NCBI GenBank assembly: GCA_006937955.1
Contig: SSNP01000080.1
Coordinates: 1,271,685-1,335,684 of the forward strand
Length of the DNA stretch: 64,000 nucleotides
Source of the DNA: Pachypanchax playfairii
Lineage: Eukaryota > Chordata > Actinopteri > Cyprinodontiformes > Aplocheilidae
Reading direction: 5' to 3'
The notes below the pieces were generated by a model. The model was not told the origin of the DNA and did not search any database. It saw nothing but the letters and a program-made list of their open reading frames with translations. Numbering within the stretch: position 1 is the first letter of the stretch; every line of letters starts with the position of its first letter. Positions 49,701 to 60,900 of this stretch are shown here, piece by piece. The position numbers and the translations under genes were made by a program.

Positions 49701-52700
49701 TCCTCCTTTTATCAACATGGTTAATTAAGCTACAGCTAATAAAATCTTTATTTACTGGCGACAGTAACAGGAACAGAAAGGCGAACACAACTGGTTCAGA
49801 AACCTCTCTGCTCTCCATCCTTTCTTCACACACATACAAGAAACACCAGTAATTGAAATCTTTTTCTCTGATAAACTTGCAGGAACGACGTCTTCACATG
49901 TATGTGGTTTACTGCCAGAACAAACCTAAGTCTGAATATATCGTCTCGGAGTTCATAGAGACCTACTTTGAGGTTAGAAGCTAACATTATAATTTGTATA
50001 TTGATTGAAATCCGTTTGTTTGACTAAAACACTTGTGTTGTCCCGTAAAGAGCTTCTTTCTGTGTTTACCTGAACAATCTTTGTCTTTTCTTTTTATCTC
50101 CTGACAGGATCTCAGGCAGCAGTTGGGTCACAGGCTGCAACTCAACGATCTCCTGATCAAACCTGTCCAGAGAATCATGAAGTATCAGCTACTTTTAAAG
50201 GTTTGTTCAAAAGAGAAGGATTTCACATCAATCGATTGCTTGTAGTTTTCACACCGTTAAAATTTGGGGGGGCATTTATTTACTTTTTATATGTATATCA
50301 GTTGTCTTTTTGTCAGATTCAGGTTTTAACTACAAATAAAGGAAAGTTAAAATAAGCGTCTCTCTCTGTCACCTTCAGGACTTCTTAAAATATTATTGCA
50401 AAGCTGGGAGGGATGTTGAAGAGCTCCAGGTATGAACTCACTATAAAAAAATACTTTTATCATGTAATTTAAAAAATGTTATTTTGTGCTAAAATTTTGT
50501 TTTCTGATATGCTGATCTAATCAGAAAGCAGTGGAGGTGATGTGTTTAGTGCCAAAACGCTGTAATGACATGATGAACGTGGGAAGACTGCAAGGTTTTG
50601 AGGTATTTATCCTTCGGCTTTTAAATTGCATTTCAAATATTAAATCATAAATCACATCATGCCAGACCTTATATGATGATCAGAATATGTCACGTTGTAT
50701 CAAACCATGTTGTATTGTGTCACAACTTATCTTACAAGGTTGTAAATTTCATCTTCTGAAATAATGTTTGTTTATCCCAAAACGGATGCAAATATTAGAG
50801 CTACATTCTGTTTCAGGGGAAAATCACAGCTCAGGGGAAGCTGCTGCAGCAGGATACGTTCTCTGTCAGCGAGCAGGAAGGCAGCCTCTTATCCAGAGCG
50901 AGAGAGAGGCGGGTCTTCCTGTTTGAGCAGCTCGTCATCTTCAGCGAGCCGATTGAAAAGAAAAAAGGCTTCCCTTTGCCAGGGTACACCTTTAAAAACA
51001 GCATCAAGGTAAGTTCATAATTATAATAATTATTTTTTAAACTCAATTTGACATAAACATTTTGTGCCATCCAGGTGAGCTGCTTGGGTGTGGAGAGTCC
51101 CTCTGAAGAGGATCCATGCTGTCTGGTCCTGACCTCCAGGGGCCCTGACTGCAGTGTAACTCGCTTCATCATGAATGCATCATCACCAGAGATACAAAAA
51201 GCTTGGTTTAATGATGTGGTCCAGATCTTGGAGACTCAGAGGAACTTCCTCAATGGTAGGATCGTTCATCTTTGTTTTAATAAATGTAGAAATATAAAGA
51301 TGTGACACTTCTTGTCCACTGCAGCTCTCCAGTCCCCAATAGAGTACCAACGAAGAGAAAGTACATCAAACAGCTTGGGAAGAAGCATGAAGTCACCAGC
51401 TGTGTCACCACCTGGCCTGTCATCTCTTTCCTCAGCGTCCAGCGAGCAGCTTTACCAGACAAGCCTGCTGTCCTACAACAACTCTCTGCCCTCTCTGCAC
51501 TCCCCCCGACTCAACCATTCATCAAAGGTTGGACAAATATCAACACTTGAAATCGTGGATCTCTGCTTCTCATTTTCGATTTCCTTTCTGTTTTTAAGGT
51601 TTCTGAGACATGTAATGAGATGCTTCGAGGAGCACACCTCCCGTTTTCCTCTTACCAGCAGCTCAGATCGTGCACAGAGGTGAAACATGACTGTGGTGCA
51701 TTCAGTGCACTGTCACCCTGCATGCACCATCATCAGAAGGTAGATCACTCCTCTTGCTTCTTGTTTCAACATTAAAAAACTTACAGTGTTTTGAGAAAGA
51801 AAGATTTTTATATTTATAGAGGAAATGAAGAATGCATCATTCACAAGTAATCCTGAATAGTTGTAGTTAACTGGTCTCTTTGGAGCCTTTTATTTTTGCA
51901 GCTGCACAAATTTGATGCAAAAACAGATGCAGTTTTTAAATGATGATCAGTTTGGCAGACTTTTGGTCTTTTTGTTTGTTGTTATAATTACTAACCCCGG
52001 GAGGAAATAACTCTCCAGCTGGCTTTGTCAGACATCCTGTTGTTGTTTCTCAGTGGATTTACAAACCTGCTTTGCCTAATGTTTGGCTAGTGTCAGTCAG
52101 TTTTCCAGTTTATAGGAAAACCCACTGGTCTGCTTTATCTTATTCACCAAGACTTCCTCAAAGAGAAGGAAATGTTAGTGTTAATGGTGCCGATGCTGGC
52201 TTCTTCCCACAAAGCCGTTCTTGTCCTCTTGGCTCCTGCTTTGTGTTTTTGGATCAGCAGGGTCTCCATTTAATCTTTCATGTGTCCTAAAAGATCCGTA
52301 CGAATAAAACACGACAGGTAGGAACTTTTGTTTAAGGACAAGAGTTAAAAAAAAAATCCCCCTAAAATGTTGTAATTTGTCGGGATCTTCAAGGGTAATT
52401 TAAAATAAATGATTTTCATGAGGTAAATCTCTGTATTACTAGATAACAATACAAAAAAATAAGAAACCTTTGATTCAACATTTTAATAAATTACCAGCAA
52501 ACAGATTGTTTTGCTGCCACCATGTGGTCAAAGACAAAATATTTTTTCTTCAGTATTTTTTACCTGATAAATTTCAAGTCATTATTTACAGTCTGTAACT
52601 CGGGTTTGTGCTGCGACTTTTACAAGTTTTATTTTATTACAGTGAGTTAATGCATCTTAAATATCCTGCATAATTACAAAGTTACACAATTTATTTATAC

Positions 52701-53037
52701 TATTCAGAAGATCGACAGTTTAATTTCCAGTTTTGCCAGACCACATATTGAAGCATCTGTAGGCTGAAAATGAAACATTTCCCCAAAATCACTCATCAGT
52801 GTGAGAGTCACTCACAATTATCATTAAAGTGATAGTTTAAAAAAATCTTCACAGAAAGAAAAGGAAGTGTTGTCAGAAAACTTACAATAAATTTTGCAAC
52901 ACTAAATGAGTGTGTTGTGTTTTTCCTCTCAGGGTGTGACTGCTAGTTTCCAGACGATCACGTTTGGTGATGGTGCGCCGTATCCAGCTCGTCGACCAAA
53001 CAGCTTAGATCAGCTGAAGGAGAGCGAACAGCAGTAA
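34769..53037 (+). CDS. arhgef25: Rho guanine nucleotide exchange factor 25 (p63RhoGEF/GEFT), 670 aa in 16 coding exons
   Basis: Gq-coupled exchange factor for RhoA-type GTPases at the plasma membrane. Exons: 34769-34862, 42774-43096, 43171-43260, 46845-46975, 48881-48947, 49039-49142, 49221-49290, 49883-49972, 50108-50200, 50379-50429, 50525-50602, 50817-51008, 51075-51255, 51325-51527, 51599-51739, 52933-53037; all phases agree. The N-terminus has Cys 23, 25 and 26, the positions known to be palmitoylated in human p63RhoGEF. ALKKWLTNPVRKL resembles Trio. The DH domain runs from YVLEELIETERLYVEDLG through [20 protein letters not shown], then PH (VFLFEQLVIFSE, FKNSIKVSCLGVE). The Galphaq-contacting tail NFLNALQSPIEYQRRES is conserved. 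It lacks the SH3, Ig and kinase domains of Trio/Kalirin. It is longer than human (about 580 aa) through its linker and C-terminal tail. Intron 1 is 7.9 kb. Confidence 0.93.
38330..38364 (+). repeat. Poly(C) followed by (CA)n simple repeat
   Basis: A run of twelve C's passes directly into ACACACACACACATATACACAC. This is a simple low-complexity tract within arhgef25 intron 1. Confidence 0.9.
38985..39110 (+). repeat. Truncated copy of the CATCCA-family teleost repeat
   Basis: Landmarks GCTTGTTCCTGTTCATGG, TGATGAGCTGGTTTCTGTCT, GAGAGGCGGGGTTTACACCT and GGACAGGTTGCAAGTCCATC match the 5' half of the repeat at 6,287. The 3' half is absent. Confidence 0.65.
40552..41503. mobile_element. Non-autonomous hAT transposon with 8-bp target duplication
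   Basis: A complete 952-bp element. Its terminal inverted repeats are CAGGGGTGCACATAA at the left and TTATGTGCACCCCTG at the right, a perfect 15-bp match. It is flanked by identical 8-bp target duplications ACTATAAC (40544-40551 and 41504-41511). An 8-bp duplication with CAGGG-type ends is diagnostic of the hAT superfamily. The interior lacks a transposase frame, so it needs a partner in trans. It sits in intron 1 of arhgef25. Intact ends suggest a fairly recent insertion. Confidence 0.9.
45597..46314. repeat. Interspersed repeat with GGAGGCTCGGGA-type internal repeats
   Basis: A GC-richer island within arhgef25 intron 3. It is bounded by TGTCATGT at the left and its inverse ACATGACA at the right. 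The interior is purine-rich with degenerate tandem blocks (GGCTCGGGA, GGAGACTCGGGAGGACTGGA) and a nine-base G run. It resembles a high-copy fish repeat seen from recall (CCAAATGCAGGACTCA...CAGACTCAGG). There is no coding capacity. Class is unassigned. Confidence 0.45.
48086..48856. mobile_element. TTAA-flanked transposon (Kolobok-like) abutting an arhgef25 acceptor
   Basis: A 771-bp element in arhgef25 intron 4, flanked by TTAA on each side (48082-48085 and 48857-48860). Termini are inverted: AGGAACTTAAGGCA at the left and TGCCTTAAGTCCCT at the right. TTAA duplication with AGG-type ends points to Kolobok rather than piggyBac. Its interior is CpG-rich (CAGCCAAGCCGGCACGGGAG, CTGCCCGGCTTCGGTC) and includes short promoter-like or exon-like frames but no complete transposase. 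The right end lies only 24 nt before exon 5 at 48881. Confidence 0.75.
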
Positions 53038-53275
53038 CTCATTTTAACTTTCTGTCTCAGTAATCTTTCCATTCGGTTCTTAAACACCTGTGCAGTAGTC
53101 CATAAAGCATCTGTGTTAAATCTAACAGTGCTGCAGACTGATCTAAATCTATTCATTTGTAAAAAAAAAAAAAAGTAATTTGAAAGCATTTATTTTGGTG
53201 TGTGTATACATACTTCATGTGCTCATATACAACATATAAAGACTATGAAATAAAAATATGTAAAAATATTGAGAT
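53038..53275 (+). terminator. arhgef25: arhgef25 3' UTR with AATAAA at 53249-53254
   Basis: The canonical hexamer AATAAA occurs about 210 bp after the stop codon in a suitable AT-rich context (CTATGAAATAAAAATATG). It is the first such signal downstream and the probable poly(A) signal. Confidence 0.5.
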
Positions 53276-53869
53276 CATCACAGATACCTTCACGTTGTTT
53301 CATATTTTAAAACTTAAGTTTCTCTACTTTTTCATTAAAAGTTACTTGTAGTGGCTAATAACTGTTTTCCCAGACCAGTACCACCTTTTAAGATTTGAAC
53401 TTCCATGAATCAGTCCTGACTCTGTGCAGATTGTGACTTAGAGTTTCATTCTGAGATCAGATCCATGATCCATCTCTACCCTGCAGATTAGCAACAAGCC
53501 GTTTTTTCCATGAGCTGTATTAACCTCATGTTATCTGGACCAAATATGTTCTGAATATGTTTCCTTCTACGCAGAGTGGAGAAGAAATTATGTTCAGACA
53601 TTTGATTTATTTTTAACAAAATGATCTTTGTTCATTTATACTGAAACTTGAAAAGTGTTTCTCTCAATAAATACATCATGAGATTGTGTTTTTTCTGGCT
53701 TACTGCAAATTTAGATACATTTACATATTCATATTCATATTGAAACCACAGCGCATTTCGGTTGCTGTATGTGTGTATGCTGTATGCGCAAAGGTGACAA
53801 GTGTGCAAATCTGTTTTCTGACACAATCTTCTTAATTCAACAGTTTTTTAAAAATTGCTCATATAATGA
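53276..53869. other. Spacer downstream of arhgef25
   Basis: AT-rich non-coding sequence. I see no recognisable feature. Confidence 0.35.
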
Positions 53870-53960
53870 AGTGACAGTAGCTCAGAAGGTAGAGCAGGTC
53901 GTCTGGTAACCATGTGAGCGTGGGCATGAATGGATGAATAACAGTTTGTAGTGAAGTTGT
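53870..53960 (+). mobile_element. tRNA-derived SINE head fragment
   Basis: AGTGACAGTAGCTCAGAAGG continuing TAGAGCAGGTCGTC has a clear tRNA-type A box (TAGCTCAG...AGGTAGAGC). The B box and acceptor stem are degenerate or lost, and the sequence passes into a TGAATGGATGAATAACAG tail. This is a fish tRNA-derived SINE relic and not a functional tRNA. Confidence 0.6.
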
Positions 53961-54629
53961 GTGTGAGTCGTCTGATTTATATGAATACAGACAGACTTTA
54001 AGACTGTTATACTGCTATAATCTGCAGGTGCGTTTTAATAGGGATTCCCTTTATTTTTGTTATAAAGCAGATTGCTTTTTCTCTTTAGTACACACCAATA
54101 TGCAAAGTTAATTAACTCTGACATCTAATATCATGGAAACAAGATCTGTTTAGATATTGTCATGGTTGGCAAATTCTCACTCCTTTCATTCCAACTGGGG
54201 TTCTACACCTAACAAAAATGAAAATAATAAAATCTGCCACAGATCAACAATCAAAACAAAGAATTTCCCCCAGGCCTAAAACTCCAGTTATTTGTTTTTT
54301 TTCTTCCATCCAGACTATGCGACACATTCAGTCCCAAAGACCTGCTGTTCATTTACACTGTGTCTCAGTGCAGAGAGGACAGAGTCACACTCTGCCTCAA
54401 TTATCACCTTTTATAACGAGGCTCCTGACTTAACCCCATAATGGTAAATGCATCATGTCAATATGTCTATTTCTAAGGATTCTCTCTCTGCGGGGGATTA
54501 CTTGTTTCCTTAGAACCTGCTAAAACAAATCCTGCACCCTCTAGTGAATGATATTAGTACTGCAGGTGGCAAATACCAATTTGATTATTATATTTATACA
54601 TAATCAAAACACAACAAATACATTTTTAT
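53961..54629. other. Intergenic spacer, no recognised feature
   Basis: AT-rich non-coding sequence between the SINE relic and the next repeat. I see nothing in it. Confidence 0.35.
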
Positions 54630-54880
54630 ATCCTCTTGAACCTATCCAGGGTTGAAGGGAGCACAGAGACAAACCCCTCTGCATCACACACATACCTAAG
54701 ACCAGTTATAGAATGGCCAGTGCTTATTGTTGGACTGTGGGAAGAAACTGGAGCATCTGGTTAAAAACCCACAAATTCAAAATGAGAAGATGTGTAACGA
54801 AAATGCAGGCAAGAGTCTAAAGTGACCTTGTTGCTAGAGGAAACGGTTCTAACAAGCTGCACCACAATGCAGCTGAAACA
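54630..54880 (+). repeat. Diverged copy of the CATCCA-family teleost repeat (3' part)
   Basis: Ordered landmarks are GGACTGTGGGAAGAAACTGG, TTAAAAACCCACAAATTCAA and GCTGCACCACAATGCAGCTG. These are diverged versions of the 3' half of the repeat at 55,085 and 6,287. Confidence 0.6.
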
Positions 54881-55084
54881 CATTAAACAATATGATAAAA
54901 TATATTAGTGTTATTCCAATAATAATTCATAAAGAATATTCAAATATTATTTTGTGTATCAGGCTTTTAAAGGTCAAATCAAGTGTTTTGGAGCAGAGAA
55001 ACGTTAGAAGCAATCAAAGACCAGGACTGAACATTACTAAAGTCGTGCCTTGCAACCTTTGTTGTATCCAGATTTGGAGTAGTC

Positions 55085-55402
55085 AGTCAGTCATTATCTA
55101 TACCTGCATATTCCTTTTCAGGATCGTGGGGAGCTGGTGTCTATCTTCAGAGGTCATTTGGCAAGAGTTACACCTGGACAGGTCCATCACAGGGACACAT
55201 AGTCAAACAACCATTCACACATCAATAGAGACAGTTTAGAGTTACCAATTAACATACATGCATGTTTTTAGTCTGTGGGAGGAAGCCGGAGTTCCCAGAG
55301 AAAACCCACACATGCATGTAAACTCGATGCAGAAAGGTCCCAGCCAGGATCTTCTTCCTGCAAGGTGACAGTGTTACCCACTGCTCCACCGTGCAGCCCA
55401 TA
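55085..55402 (+). repeat. CATCCA-family teleost repeat, near full length
   Basis: Contains GATCGTGGGGAGCTGGTGTC, GTTACACCTGGACAGGTCCA, ATTCACACATCAATAGAGAC, GTCTGTGGGAGGAAGCCGGA and GAGAAAACCCACACATGCAT, ending CCCACTGCTCCACCGTGCAG. It is the most complete copy of the family in this window. Confidence 0.75.
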
Positions 55403-56140
55403 TTGGAATAGTTTGTGTATAAATTACAATAAAACCATTGCATTTTTATTCAGAACAGTTTAGCAGCACCACAACTTAACAAATTAATTTACAGTTGTTA
55501 ATAAAAATGTTTTTAATTCTCTAGTCAGGTGTGTTGTTATTCTAACAAAACAGTATTTTGTAAACTAAACGTTGATGCAAGTTTTTACTAGACAGATTAG
55601 AGTATTGGATTTTCTTGTAATTTTAGGCGATGGCCACGCACCACAAACAAGAAATGCAGAGATAATTTACACCTTTATATCCCTTTATTCAAACCCCTTT
55701 TACAACATAATAAAACTTTTTTTTTTTTAATTTCCACAATAAAGACATTAAAAAAGGTTTATGATGCTGTGATCAAACTACTGATCTCTGAGGTTTCTTT
55801 TTGGAGTGAAGCAAGTAAAATATTTCCATAGTAACATATTCAATTTTTATGTTACTTAAAACCTTAAGACTGATCTTTCACCAGTTACAAAATCTAACGT
55901 AAGACAAACATTTGTAAACACAACTATAAAAAAGCCATAGCCGATATCACACATTCATTACCCAAATAAACCAAAAAATGATAGTACAGAAAAATATAAT
56001 GAATATTAGAAATATTTTCCTTAAAAATAAAAACCATTTATTGCTAACCTTGCACTATAAGATGGATTCTCGCAAGATTTGGAGTTTTCCAAACTCACGA
56101 AGATCCATCTTGTACTGCCCCAACTAAACCTAACCTGGCT
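55403..56140. other. Spacer / possible distal 3' UTR of b4galnt1
   Basis: AT-rich sequence without coding similarity. TTTATT near 55,683 (AATAAA on the minus strand) could be a distal poly(A) signal for b4galnt1, but this is uncertain. Confidence 0.3.
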
Positions 56141-56143
56141 CTG

Positions 56144-56186
56144 CCAGATCATTGTGTGTAGCCTCGTGCTACACACAATGATCTGG
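56144..56186. repeat. Perfect 19-bp hairpin
   Basis: CCAGATCATTGTGTGTAGC (56144-56162), a 5-nt loop, then its exact reverse complement (56168-56186). The right arm is also the start of the left terminal repeat of the element below. Confidence 0.9.
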
Positions 56187-56650
56187 AACTGCTCCATCTG
56201 AAGGCGTCTGAAAAAGGGAGGGGCCATCTGGTATATTATTTTGAGCTGACCGTCTGACTCGGTCAAATGAAGTTTGGACCAATCGGGCGGGTGTTCAGGT
56301 ATGATTGGAAGCAAGTGCCCAGGCAGGTAAAGCAAAACAAACATGGCTGCGCTGGTGGATGTACCTATAAAATCGGCTATTGAATCTGTTTTAGGACTAG
56401 AGACGATTTCTTCATTGAAAAATGAGCAAAGGTAAAAACTTTGTGCATTTCTTGATGGTAACGATGCGTGTTCTTTTCTCCCGACTGGATTAGCAAGCGC
56501 TTGATTTACTGTGATTGGCTATAGACAAATCATGATAGGCAGACACTTGCTGGCGCGTCCTCCAATCAGCTTAAAATATTACATCAGATGTCCCGCCCTT
56601 TATCAGACACTTTCAGAAGGAGCAGTTCCAGATCATTGTGTAGCACGACT
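56165..56650 (+). mobile_element. MITE-like element carrying a RecQ-helicase-like gene fragment
   Basis: Inverted ends pair 56168-56222 with 56589-56643 (CAATGATCTGGAACTGCTCC in each, read inward). The interior encodes, on the plus strand from 56343, MAALVDVPIKSAIESVLGLE followed by TISSLKNEQ. In another frame FLDGNDACSFLPTG follows, resembling the N-terminal and Walker A region of a RecQ-like DNA helicase as found in some fish repeats. The helicase part is frameshifted, stop-terminated and lacks the rest of the motor, so it is non-functional. Element class is not assigned. Confidence 0.55.
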
Positions 56651-57937
56651 GGACAGTGGGGTTACACATACTGTAGATCTGGCAGATGAATTTATTGCAC
56701 CTCTTACTCAAAACCAAGGACTGTTAAAAATAATTGACACAAGGAATCATTAAAAGGATTCAAGGGTGCCATTCACAGGCAAAGTTATAAAAATACAGCA
56801 GCGTGACTTTGACCATCTCACTCTCTTTGACAGACATAGTGGTGAATGTTCAAAGTTGCTGGATTTTATAGGCATGCTTGTACCAGGATAATATTAGCAC
56901 AATTTTGTTTTGTGAATTGAGTGGAGGAGGAACTAAAAGTAGGAGCAAAAAAAGTTGGTTGATGAATGTGGGTCACAAAACAGACGTGCTCACTGCTGAC
57001 ACTGCTATTTTAGTCACCTGATGCTTATTTCTTCACGTTCAAATTTTCTAATAACTTAAAATAAATACATACTTTGGTTTGTCCACATTTCCCTTTTAAA
57101 CAACATGTTTCATTTTGTACTCATAAATGTGCAAAGACACAATCTCTCCTTCATTTGAAATGCTTCTTGTAAAACTGGAGAGGGATAGACAGCAGGACAT
57201 AAAAACAAAGCTGCTACCAAATCAGCTAATTTGAGAAGAGAATAACCAAAAATATTGTAGCTCGTCAGATGTGATTTTACATAACACCAAAATAAAATAC
57301 ATTGAACTAAAATAAAACAAATCCGGTTTAGGAGGTAGAAAAACCATCACATTAGTAAAGAAAAAGTCCAAATCCTGCAGCCAAAACTTGACAGAACCAC
57401 TTTGAATGTTATTTATGGGGCACAAATATTGTTGATATTGGTTTCTCAGCATGAGATTGTCTCTTTAGGAAAAGTCTCTTTGTTTTCATGTTTGAGCTGC
57501 AGGATGCCACAATGTAATTTCAAAGCAGGAAAACGCATGATTCCAACAGTAAAACAAGATGGCAGAGAAGAGACACAAATTGTTTATATGCTACCTTTTG
57601 GGTTTTCCTTTAATGTTTGAACAACTTAAGCCTGTGTAGCATGGGTAGCCAGATAGAGTTTGACAAAACAGAATTCTGTGCATGCCGTGATTTAACTTAA
57701 ATCCACTCATGCTTCTGATTTTCTCCTGTTTTCCTTTTCAATGCATGTTTTAAGCTCACAGCAGAGCACAATGACGACTGCCCAAACCATGCAAACCCAG
57801 CTTTAAACCCTTCAAAGGTTTTCAAGAAAACACAAACCAGATTGTTTCAATGGTCTGAATCTTAAATGACAGGGTAGAGTAGAGGAAACTCAGGAAGAAG
57901 AGAGAAACCTTTGAGGATAAAAGAGGACAGTCGGAAT
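56651..57937 (-). other. b4galnt1: 3' flank / probable 3' UTR of b4galnt1
   Basis: It lies downstream of the b4galnt1 stop on the minus strand and is non-coding, AT-rich and without repeats I can name. Part is presumably 3' UTR. Confidence 0.4.
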
Positions 57938-60900
57938 TTAATTGTGGGTTGAACACTGAAATCGGTTCTTGAAAAACAAGAGAGCATATTTTGAGAGTTG
58001 TGAGTCAGAGGTGGATGTCGGATGACGGAACTTATCATAAATCTTGTCGTTTTCTGATTGACTGGACCAGGGGAGTTTGATTTTGGCTGCATGACTTATG
58101 ATCACGTCGTCACAAGAGCCCACGTGGAGGCTCCCCAAACCGTCGACAAAAAATTCTGAAAAACATAGAACAGAAGTTAATTATTTACCTGGCATTTTGT
58201 TGGAATATTGTTTAAAAATTGGAGACCTTCTAAAAATGGAAACAAAGCTAATTCTAAAATTTCCAAATCAAGTCTTGTTTTCAGCCTTACAGGAGTGAAT
58301 AGGTAAATAATTGTGGAGGAAACATTCATGGTACTAATATACAGCAAAATTATATAATTCGATAATAAATTTTCTAGTGAATACAGAATATCTGTCTCTC
58401 TCTGTACAACTTGAATGTTGAGTGAACCATAATTTTGAAAAATAATAAAAGTGACCCCTAAAATATTACATTGGGGCCTATAAAATAAAAAAAAAAAAAA
58501 AATTTTTATCTGATTCAAAAAACAAAACTACAACAACAAAAACAGATTACACAAGAATTTTACAGCTGCCAATGTTAAAAAATACAAAAAAAAAAAAGAT
58601 AAAGAGAAAATAAATTTCTCTATTTCCTTCAAAATAAATTAAATTGAAAATAAAATTTTCTTTAAATTATGTGTAAATTACATTTTATTTGCATTTGCCA
58701 AACCAATAAATATCCAACAGCAGATGAACGGTGCAAATGTCTCATTTGACACACAATCTTTTACTGTTGTATACTTTTCATATTTGTAATTTATTTCAAC
58801 ATGTCAGCGTCAAAACATCAATTTTCGTTAAACTGTGCAGCAAACATTATGTTAGGTTACATGAGTGATCCCATATTGAGTAATATGGATGTTTTATACA
58901 CAGTTTTGACTGTACTCACCCAGATGAGCTACCCTAGAGAGGCGAGGATCAAAGCCAACCTGCTGGACTTTATCAGTGCGAGCTAAGAAGAAATTGACGA
59001 CGGCGTCTGACACAACACAGTTAGGGAAGCCTTCGATGGCATGATAATATCCTTTCTTCATGTGCAAACAGTCACCGTCATCCTCTCCTGGCTCAATGGA
59101 GATTTTCTGTCGGTAGGTATTAGTGTAACCTGTGATTTCCCGCACGGCACCTCCAACCTACACACAAACAAACACACACAGACACAGTCACATCGCTGCA
59201 ATAAGACTTTTAGGATTTATTCCAAAAAAACAACGTATTTACCAGATCCAGAGTGGTCTTTTCTAAAACATCTACAAGCTTCTCCAGTTTAGTACTGGCG
59301 GTGAAGAGGAAGTCATCATCCACCCAGAGCATATATTTTGTGGTCACTTGGGAAACAGCCAAGTTCCTTCCAGCAAACCAGCCCTATGACATCAGAAGCT
59401 GAGGTTTAGCATCTTAGAGAACACCAGCAGAGAAAGCAGAGAGCTGCACTCCCCTACCTTTCCAAAGGGCATGATGTACTGCTCAATGTAAGGGCCGGAG
59501 ACAGTTTGGGGATTTTTACTGTCATCAGCAATGATTATAGTTACGCTGGGATAGTATTTTCTGATGCTTTTGATAAGATTTTGGAGCTTTTCATAACGCA
59601 GGAAAGTCTTTGTAGCCACAGTCACAAGAGCGCTGATGTTGTACTCTGTGGAAGACACATAACTCTTTAACATCAAAAACACACATTTTGACACTTAGCT
59701 GGTTACAGACAATATGATAAAGCTGTACCTTCTGTAGATCCAGTGTTATAAAGCTTTGGAGTTACTCCATGACGAATCTTGATAGTAAAGACAGCTTGAT
59801 GGCCTTCTGTCTCTAATTGCACTAAAATACAAAACAATAAACATCCTTTATCAGTATCAAACAGTGGCGAACATAATAGCACTGATCACACAGCTCTTGT
59901 TGTTTTATTATGTTATCAAGAAGGGAACATTCATGTACAAGGTGCATTCAAATCAGAGAGAATATGGTTTTATACTGATTGGCTCTACCTAAAAAGAGCA
60001 CATATCTACAAATATTTGTATCGCTCACACAACAGATGATGGGGTGCCATAAAAGGGGAGAAAAATCTAAATAATTATACATTGTTGTTATGTTTTTTAA
60101 CATAGTTTAATTAAAATCTTTGAAAGATAAAAAAATACATGTAAATTTCAGCTGTCATATTCAGCATGTTACCTGTGTCTGCGGTGTTCGGGTGAAACAA
60201 CGTGCTGGTATAGGTGACAAACTGCAGCTGTCGGTTCAGGTTTTGTAGCAAGCTGCTTGAAAGGATCATATGCTTCTTGCCATCACCTTTAATTTTCACC
60301 GCATCTACTTCTGCTGCTACATTTAACGTTCCCAATGTGGCAGTGATGTTTATCTGCAGCAGGGTGGACAGAAAAGAAAATGTCAGGCAGGAAAGCACAT
60401 TTTTTTTAGTATGTAAAAGAGAAATAAATACTCACTGAGTAATGGTCTCTGAAAACATCATGTAAGGCCAAGCCTTAAAAAAAACAGCAACAAAATTCAT
60501 TGTTAAAGCTTTATAAAAGCAGCACTACTCTGTTTTATCACCTTTACCTCATCTACTGAAAACAACAACAAACAAACAAACAAAACAACCATCACATAGC
60601 ATCTGGAACACACTGATATAATGCTCTGTAACTATATATACGTATATATCTGTGTGTGCTCTGTTGTAATGTGTACATTTACAGTACACATGACTAGGAC
60701 TGACAATGTGGTTGTGAAATACTGAGAACCAGGGCTTGACATTAACACCCGCCAACCCGCCAAATGCGGGTGAATTTCAGCAGTGGCGGGTGACGCAGCC
60801 ACTCCGACTAGCCACTTTTGGCGGGCTGAATTTTATGTACATTTTTTTATTGTAGTTTTCTCAAATGACATCTGAAATAATAAACGAATTGCAATGTGAG

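Noticed and set aside
53870..53960. Possible tRNA gene
   Set aside because: Only the A-box half fits a tRNA; the B box, anticodon arm and acceptor pairing are not intact, and the sequence runs into a SINE-type tail.
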